Shown here in pieces: positions 59,200-64,000 of a stretch of 64,000 nucleotides of DNA. Each line of letters begins with the position of its first letter. The stretch's first letter is position 1. Under the pieces are notes generated by a model that was given only the letters and a program-made list of their open reading frames with translations, was not told the origin of the DNA and made no database searches. The stretch covers positions 37,190,401-37,254,400 of the forward strand of contig OZ034970.1 of assembly GCA_964030785.1 (NCBI GenBank), in the 5' to 3' direction. This DNA is from Siderastrea siderea. Its lineage: Eukaryota; Cnidaria; Anthozoa; Scleractinia; Rhizangiidae. Both the position numbers and the translations under genes were made by a program.

Positions 59200-59253
59200 T
59201 GACATGGTTTTATTCAACAACTGCGCATGACTGATGACGTCACTATCATGACA
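59200..59253 (-). repeat. 3' LTR, 54 bp
   Basis: Minus-strand sequence starts TGTCATGATAG, contains the CRE-like palindrome TGACGTCA and an AATAAA signal, and ends TGTCA. It is the only room for promoter and polyadenylation signals. Confidence 0.9.
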
Positions 59254-59264
59254 TCTCCCCTCTT
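59254..59264 (-). promoter_or_regulatory. polypurine tract
   Basis: AAGAGGGGAGA on the minus strand abuts the 3' LTR. It is the expected primer site for plus-strand cDNA. Confidence 0.85.
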
Positions 59265-59513
59265 AACAGGAATGGCAGAATAAATATCAACATTTTCCAT
59301 TAACTAGTGAAGTGTCCATGACCTCAACTTGGTCAATGTTCATAGTCCTTAAATTGACTCTAAGCTAACGGCAAGTCACTGATAAACGATCCTTAACATC
59401 TACAAATAAATTATACTAACATAAAAATAGTCTCTAATCAAGAAAGTCCAGTCCACTAATAATATACAAAGTCCTTTTGTCTGGTTGATCTGACAATTCG
59501 GCCAGATCTCGTT

Positions 59514-62500
59514 CTACATGTAACGGTGTTCGATGTCTGGGAGGCATTTCTGTTCCCCGGCGGGGACTTCATGCATGCTTCTTTGTCTCCTTGCAGGGTT
59601 TGCGTGCAGGGATCTCTGCCGACTTGGGAGGTCTTGATCTGACATATCTCTCCTATTCTTGGGAGGTCTTGATCTGATCATATCTCTCCTATTCCGTCTG
59701 TACAGAGTTCCGTCGCTGGTCACAATGGCTGAGCGAGGAGTGTTAGCGAGTTTTGTAACCGTGGCAGGTTTCCAGCCGTTTGGAGGGGTGGTAGGGACTT
59801 GGCTCCTCTGTCAAAGTAAAATTTCTGTTTCTGTTGCTGGGCAAGGAGCTGGGACCTACCATCCGTTGGCATTTGCGCCTCCAGTAGTTCAGCAGTAGTC
59901 TTCAGCCTTCTGTTGAGAAAGATCTGAGCTGGGGAATAGTTAAGTCCAGTAATGGGCGTGTTCCTGACTTCTAGCAGGGCAACGTATGGGTCGGTACCAT
60001 CTTCATGCGCCTTCTCTAACACAGCCTTTACTGTTCCAATGGCGTTCTCCACTTGCCAGTTAGCTTGTGGGTACTTGGGACTCGTGGTTGTGTGCTTGAA
60101 CTCCCACGACTCTGCAAATTCTCTGGACTTACGACTGGCAAATTGGGGACCATTGTCAGAAATGAGTTCACTGGGTATCCCATAACGTGCGAACATGGAC
60201 TTGAGTTGGGTAATGACTTCTGAACTAACGGTACTGTCACGTAGCAGGCCGACTTCTACCCATTTTGAGTAGTACTCAACAGTCAGAAGATAGTCTTTAC
60301 CTCCAAGGGTAAATAAATCACATGCAATCTTCTCCCAGGGTCTATGGGGTACTTCATGCTGAATCAGGGGTTCTTTGGCATTGTTCTTTCTGTGTTTAAG
60401 ACAGGAGCTGCAGTTTGAGATTAGATCTGTTATCTGTGCATTCATGTTTGGCCAGTACAGGAGGTCACGTGCTCTTCGCTTGCCTTTTTCGATTCCGAGG
60501 TGGCTTTCGTGGATTTTTCCAAGCATTTCTGGCTGCAGTCTTGTAGGGACAATCACCTTGTCACCTTTGAAGAGAATCCCATCAGCTTCATGGATTTCAT
60601 CCTTGAAACTCCAGTGTGGTCTAGCATTAGCAGGCACTTTACTCTTGTGGTCAGGCCAGCCATCTTTGGTTAGTTGGGCAACTGCCTGAAGAGAAGGGTC
60701 AGCTTTTGTTGCTTCTTGCAATTCTTGCAATTTAGGCTCAGCTATTGGTAGGTTTGCTACCAGAAGATGGACTTGCATTTCAATTTCACCATCAGGGATT
60801 CCTTCATTCTGGTAAGTTGTTTCCAGGAGGGCTCTAGATAATGCATCTGCAATAAACATCAACTTCCCTGGTACATACTTCACTTTTAGGTGGTAAGGCT
60901 GTAGGCGAAGTAGTAGGTGCTGGATTCGGGGTGGTGCTTTGGCAAGAGGCTTAGAAAAGATTGCTTCCAGTGGCTTGTGGTCTGTTTCAACTTCGATTGC
61001 TTTGCCATATAGGTACTGGTTAAACCGCTCACGTCCAAACACAATGGCCAGTGCTTCTTTTTCGATTTGTGCATAGCCTTTCTGGCACTCTGTCAGGGAT
61101 TTTGAGGCATATGCGATTGATTGATCCTCCTGAAGTAATACTGCTCCGAGTCCTGACTGGGATGCGACAACGGAGAGCTTTACAGGCTTGTTCACATCGT
61201 AGTATTTCAGGACTGGCTTTGAGGTGAGGACTTTCTTAATTTCATTGAGCGAGCTTTCTTGCTGCTCACCCCAGTGCCATTGTACTTCTTGTCTGAGTAA
61301 GGCTCTAAGTGGCTCGGTCAAAGCGCTCATGTTAGGGATAAACTTGCTTAGGTAGGTCACCATTCCTAGCAGGCGCTCCACATCCTTCTTGTTCTGTGGC
61401 CCTGGCATGTTGAGGATTGCTTCAATTTTTGACTCGTCAGGTTTGATTCCATCTTTGCTAATCTTATCATCAATGTAGACAACTTCAGGAATCTTGATTC
61501 TGCATTTCTGTCTCTTCAGCTTTACACCCTTTTCTCTAGCTCTTTCAAGGACATTTCTGAGTGCTCTGTCATGGCTTTCTTCATCCTTGCCCCAAACCAG
61601 GAGGTCATCATAGATAACTTCTGCTCCTTCAATTCCTTCAAAGGCAAACTACATTTTCTTCTGGAATACTTCATTAGAGGAGTTAAGACCAAATGGCAGA
61701 CGATTAAACTTGAAGCGGCCAAAGGGGGTGTTAAAAGTTGTGAGAAGGGAACTTGGATGGTCCAATTTGACATGCCAGAAGCCATCTTTGGCATCCAGTT
61801 TACTGAATACTTTTGCACCAGCCAACTTGCTTGTAATCTCAGTGGATGTTGGGAGTTGGAAATGTTCCCTCTTTACTGCTCTATTCAGGTCTTTGGGGTC
61901 AAGACAAATTCTTAGACTTCCATCCTCTTTCTCCACTATTACAATAGAGGTTACCCACTCTGTAGACTGATCAACTTTCTTTATTGCACCTAATTGTTCC
62001 ATCCTTTCAAGTTCTTTCTTTAGCTTGGGCAGGAGTGTGAAAGGAACTTTTATTGGGGAATGGATGACAGGCTTAATTACTGGATTAATTGCAATATGAT
62101 GCTCTCCTTCGAGATCTCCAAGGCCTTCAAACGGAGCGGCAAACTCATCTAAGATACTATCAGCATTGGCACTGGCTGTGTCAACAGTTCTTACAAACTT
62201 GATTAAGCTAAGTTCCTGACATGCTCTTAAACCAAGTAGGGGTGGTTGATCCTAAGCCTCAACAACAAAGAAATCAGAATCAATCATTTTGTCTTTGTAC
62301 TTACAAGTCATCCTTGCTACTCCTACTACAGGTATCTCAGAACTATTGAACCCGGTGAGTTTAGCTTTGGTTGGTCTCAGTTGCAGTGTCCCTTTCAACG
62401 AATTGAACAGGTGTTTCGGAATCACATTTGCTTGAGCCCCAGTGTCTAATTTGAATTGCACCTTGTTGTCATTCACTTGTAGAGTAGCTGTCCATTCGTT

Positions 62501-63340
62501 ATCATGACCATCTTTCTGGACTTGGCCGATAAACAATTCTTCAAATTTTTCAATGTCCGGTTCGATGCGAGGTTGTTGATCACTTTCCACGAGGTGGACA
62601 TTTTTCGATAAGCACTGAGAAGCAAAATGATTGCGGTTCTTGCACTTGTGACAGATTTTTCCAAACGCTGGGCATTCTCTCGGGCCATGAACTGTTCCAC
62701 ATCTTTAACAAGCGGTTGTGGGACCAGGTTTCTTTTTTCCGTGAGCCTTCGGCGGGAATTTTCGTGGCGCCGCTTTCTTGTTTACATAATCCACATTTTC
62801 CGGTTCTGCAGTGATCGATTTCGTTTGGCGTTTCGAAAATTCCGACGCTCGGCACATATCAATAGCTTTCTGAAGATCCAGGTCGGTTTCTTGCAGTAGC
62901 TTTTCTCTCAGGGTGTTGCAAGAGATTCCACAGACGATTCTATCTCGAATTAGACTCTCACACAATTCGCCAAATTCGCACGTGCTCGCTCTGGTACGAA
63001 GCTCTGTGACGTACTGATTGATGTTTTCAGTCGGTTGCTGAACGCAAGTGAAGAATTTGTGGCGTTCAAAAGTGATGTTCCGTCTGGGGTTGCAATACTC
63101 TTCAAATTTTCGGAATAATACGTCGAGTTTTTCCTCTGCAGGCGATAGCGAGAAGGTGTTGTAAATTTCAAGTGCATCGTCCTCGATAAGATGAAGAAAT
63201 ATGGCGACGCGTTGCTTCTCGGGTTTCTTCATTGAGCCTGAAGCTTCCATGTACAATTGAAATCGCTGTTTCCACTTGCGCCAATTGTCTGCAACATTTC
63301 CCTCTAGACTTAGCGTTGAGGGCGGCTTGAATACACTCAT
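59514..63340 (-). pseudogene. gypsy gag-pol polyprotein
   Basis: Gag (MSVFKPPSTLSLEGN; NWRKWKQRFQLYM) leads to two zinc knuckles (RCGTVHGPRECPAFG; CHKCKNRNHFASQC). Protease has LDTGAQANVIP. RT has KLDAKDGFWHV, FNRLPFGLNSS and catalytic IYDDLLVWG (YDD preceded by Ile instead of the usual V-D-D). RNase H shows SKSLTECQKGYAQIEKE and TDHKPLEAIF. Integrase has HESHLGIEKGKRR with CSSCLKHR, and DDE residues in ACDLFTLGGKDYL, ISDNGPQF and NWQVENAIG. All this is one frame with in-frame TAA at 62705-62707 (in the first knuckle), TAG at 62252-62254 and TAG at 61646-61648. A frame change near 59750-59800 moves the C-terminus (TSDGTLYRRNRRD) to another frame. Confidence 0.93.
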
Positions 63341-63380
63341 TTTGAGGTAGTTTTCTTGATTTCAAACAGTGTTTGATTAA

Positions 63381-63397
63381 CCCACGTTCTGACACCA
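63381..63397 (-). promoter_or_regulatory. primer-binding site
   Basis: TGGTGTCAGAACGTGGG on the minus strand follows the 5' LTR directly. It starts TGG, complementary to a tRNA CCA end. The tRNA identity is not determined. Confidence 0.8.
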
Positions 63398-63451
63398 TGA
63401 CATGGTTTTATTCAACAACTGCGCATGACTGATGACGTCACTATCATGACA
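63398..63451 (-). repeat. 5' LTR, 54 bp
   Basis: Same sequence as the 3' LTR as far as I can align by eye. Near-identity of the two LTRs would mean a fairly recent insertion, but 54 bp gives little dating power. Confidence 0.9.
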
Positions 63452-63456
63452 CCGAC

Positions 63457-64000
63457 AACAGCCACCATTCCGTGCGCTGGGGGATGTGGTGAGGGTTAAT
63501 TTTGTCGCTTGTTTGCATAATCTGACCTCGGTGCTTAATTAATTTGAATTTGATAGCGTCCTTATGATCGACCTCTTTGGCCTATATCCTCTGACGATGG
63601 CGATTTTGCAGCGTACTTGAAATTTCGCGGCGGCTTTTGGGTACGTTAGAACCAAGCGATTGCAAAGAAGTTTGGCACAGACCTTTGAAAATTATCTACC
63701 TTTCATTTTCCCGAGGCTGGATGGCAAGTGAGCCGTGGAAGTGGGAGAAATTGGACAAAATTCCCGAGGCTTTCGGTCTCAGCGGGCCCTTGAAATTGCT
63801 AGCTTTGTCTCTTTCTTCTACTCTTGTTTGGGGCGGCGGCGGCAAGCGAGGAATTAACGGACTCAAAACCCCATTAAATCACAAAAGAGCACACATACGA
63901 TGTAAAGAAAGTGAACTTTATTTATCTGGCTTACAGTAGATCCCAACTTGGGCTAAAAAGATGCAATATTCGGTATTTCTCACGATCAGTTGAATCAAGC
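63457..64000. other. intergenic DNA at window end
   Basis: A 100-codon frame at 63637-63939 lacks a recognised domain. No repeat is evident. Confidence 0.4.

Larger units (their letters stand above)
59200..63451 (-). mobile_element. Ty3/gypsy LTR retrotransposon with 54-bp LTRs
   Basis: Identical-looking 54-bp direct repeats (59200-59253 and 63398-63451) begin TG and end CA on the minus strand. CCGAC flanks both ends (59195-59199 and 63452-63456), a 5-bp target duplication typical of LTR elements. A primer-binding site and a polypurine tract sit directly inside the repeats. One gag-pol frame runs from 63340 to about 59750 on the minus strand, with domains in gypsy order: gag, protease, RT, RNase H, integrase. 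Three in-frame stops and a 3' frameshift make this copy defective. Confidence 0.93.

Noticed and set aside
59659..62899. Plus-strand frames across the gypsy element
   Set aside because: Antisense shadows of the gag-pol frame.

Overview
The window looks like nuclear DNA of an animal, most likely an anthozoan cnidarian such as a stony coral (inference). It is AT-rich, has spliced genes, and carries a mix of DIRS, Penelope, Ty3/gypsy, Tx1/L1-like and CR1-like retroelements plus many small inverted-repeat DNA transposons. I see no prokaryotic operons, CRISPR arrays or rRNA. Only one ordinary host gene is clear: a two-exon GT31 (beta-1,3-galactosyltransferase-like) gene with exons at 31304-31714 and 46436-47188.

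Layout. 1-5.3 kb: a perfect (ATCT)255 tract, a 79-bp hairpin MITE, a tRNA-like SINE fragment and a small TA-flanked MITE. 5.3-15.2 kb: a decayed Tx1/L1-like LINE split into pieces by later insertions, namely a 4.07-kb palindrome (7817-11889), a 0.54-kb inverted-repeat element, a 271-bp inverted duplication and a 1.06-kb element flanked by TTAA. 15.3-17.6 kb: a second MITE copy, a 1.9-kb TTAA-flanked fold-back element and a Tigger-like MITE. 17.7-21.4 kb: two complementary halves of a DUF7869-type transposase-like protein, head to head. 22-31 kb: mostly AT-rich DNA with MITEs, two tandem Penelope-like GIY-YIG ends (one followed by a hammerhead-ribozyme fold) and a CR1-like reverse transcriptase relic.

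31.3-47.2 kb is the GT31 gene. Its 14.7-kb intron holds a fold-back structure (36.34-45.20 kb) with Penelope remnants in the spacer and a DIRS-type tyrosine-recombinase retrotransposon (39739-44498) in the right arm. The opposite arm keeps the exact empty target site. 47.2-59.2 kb: intergenic DNA with a 675-bp MITE that carries a start codon and splice donor, a GTCGGTCGA-rich patch, small LINE relics and further MITEs. 59200-63451: a Ty3/gypsy element on the minus strand with unusually short 54-bp LTRs and a CCGAC target duplication.

Nearly every sizeable feature is mobile DNA, and inverted duplication recurs at scales from 79 bp to about 9 kb. Family names come from motifs I recognise, and exact ends from repeats and target duplications I could read. 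No database search was possible.
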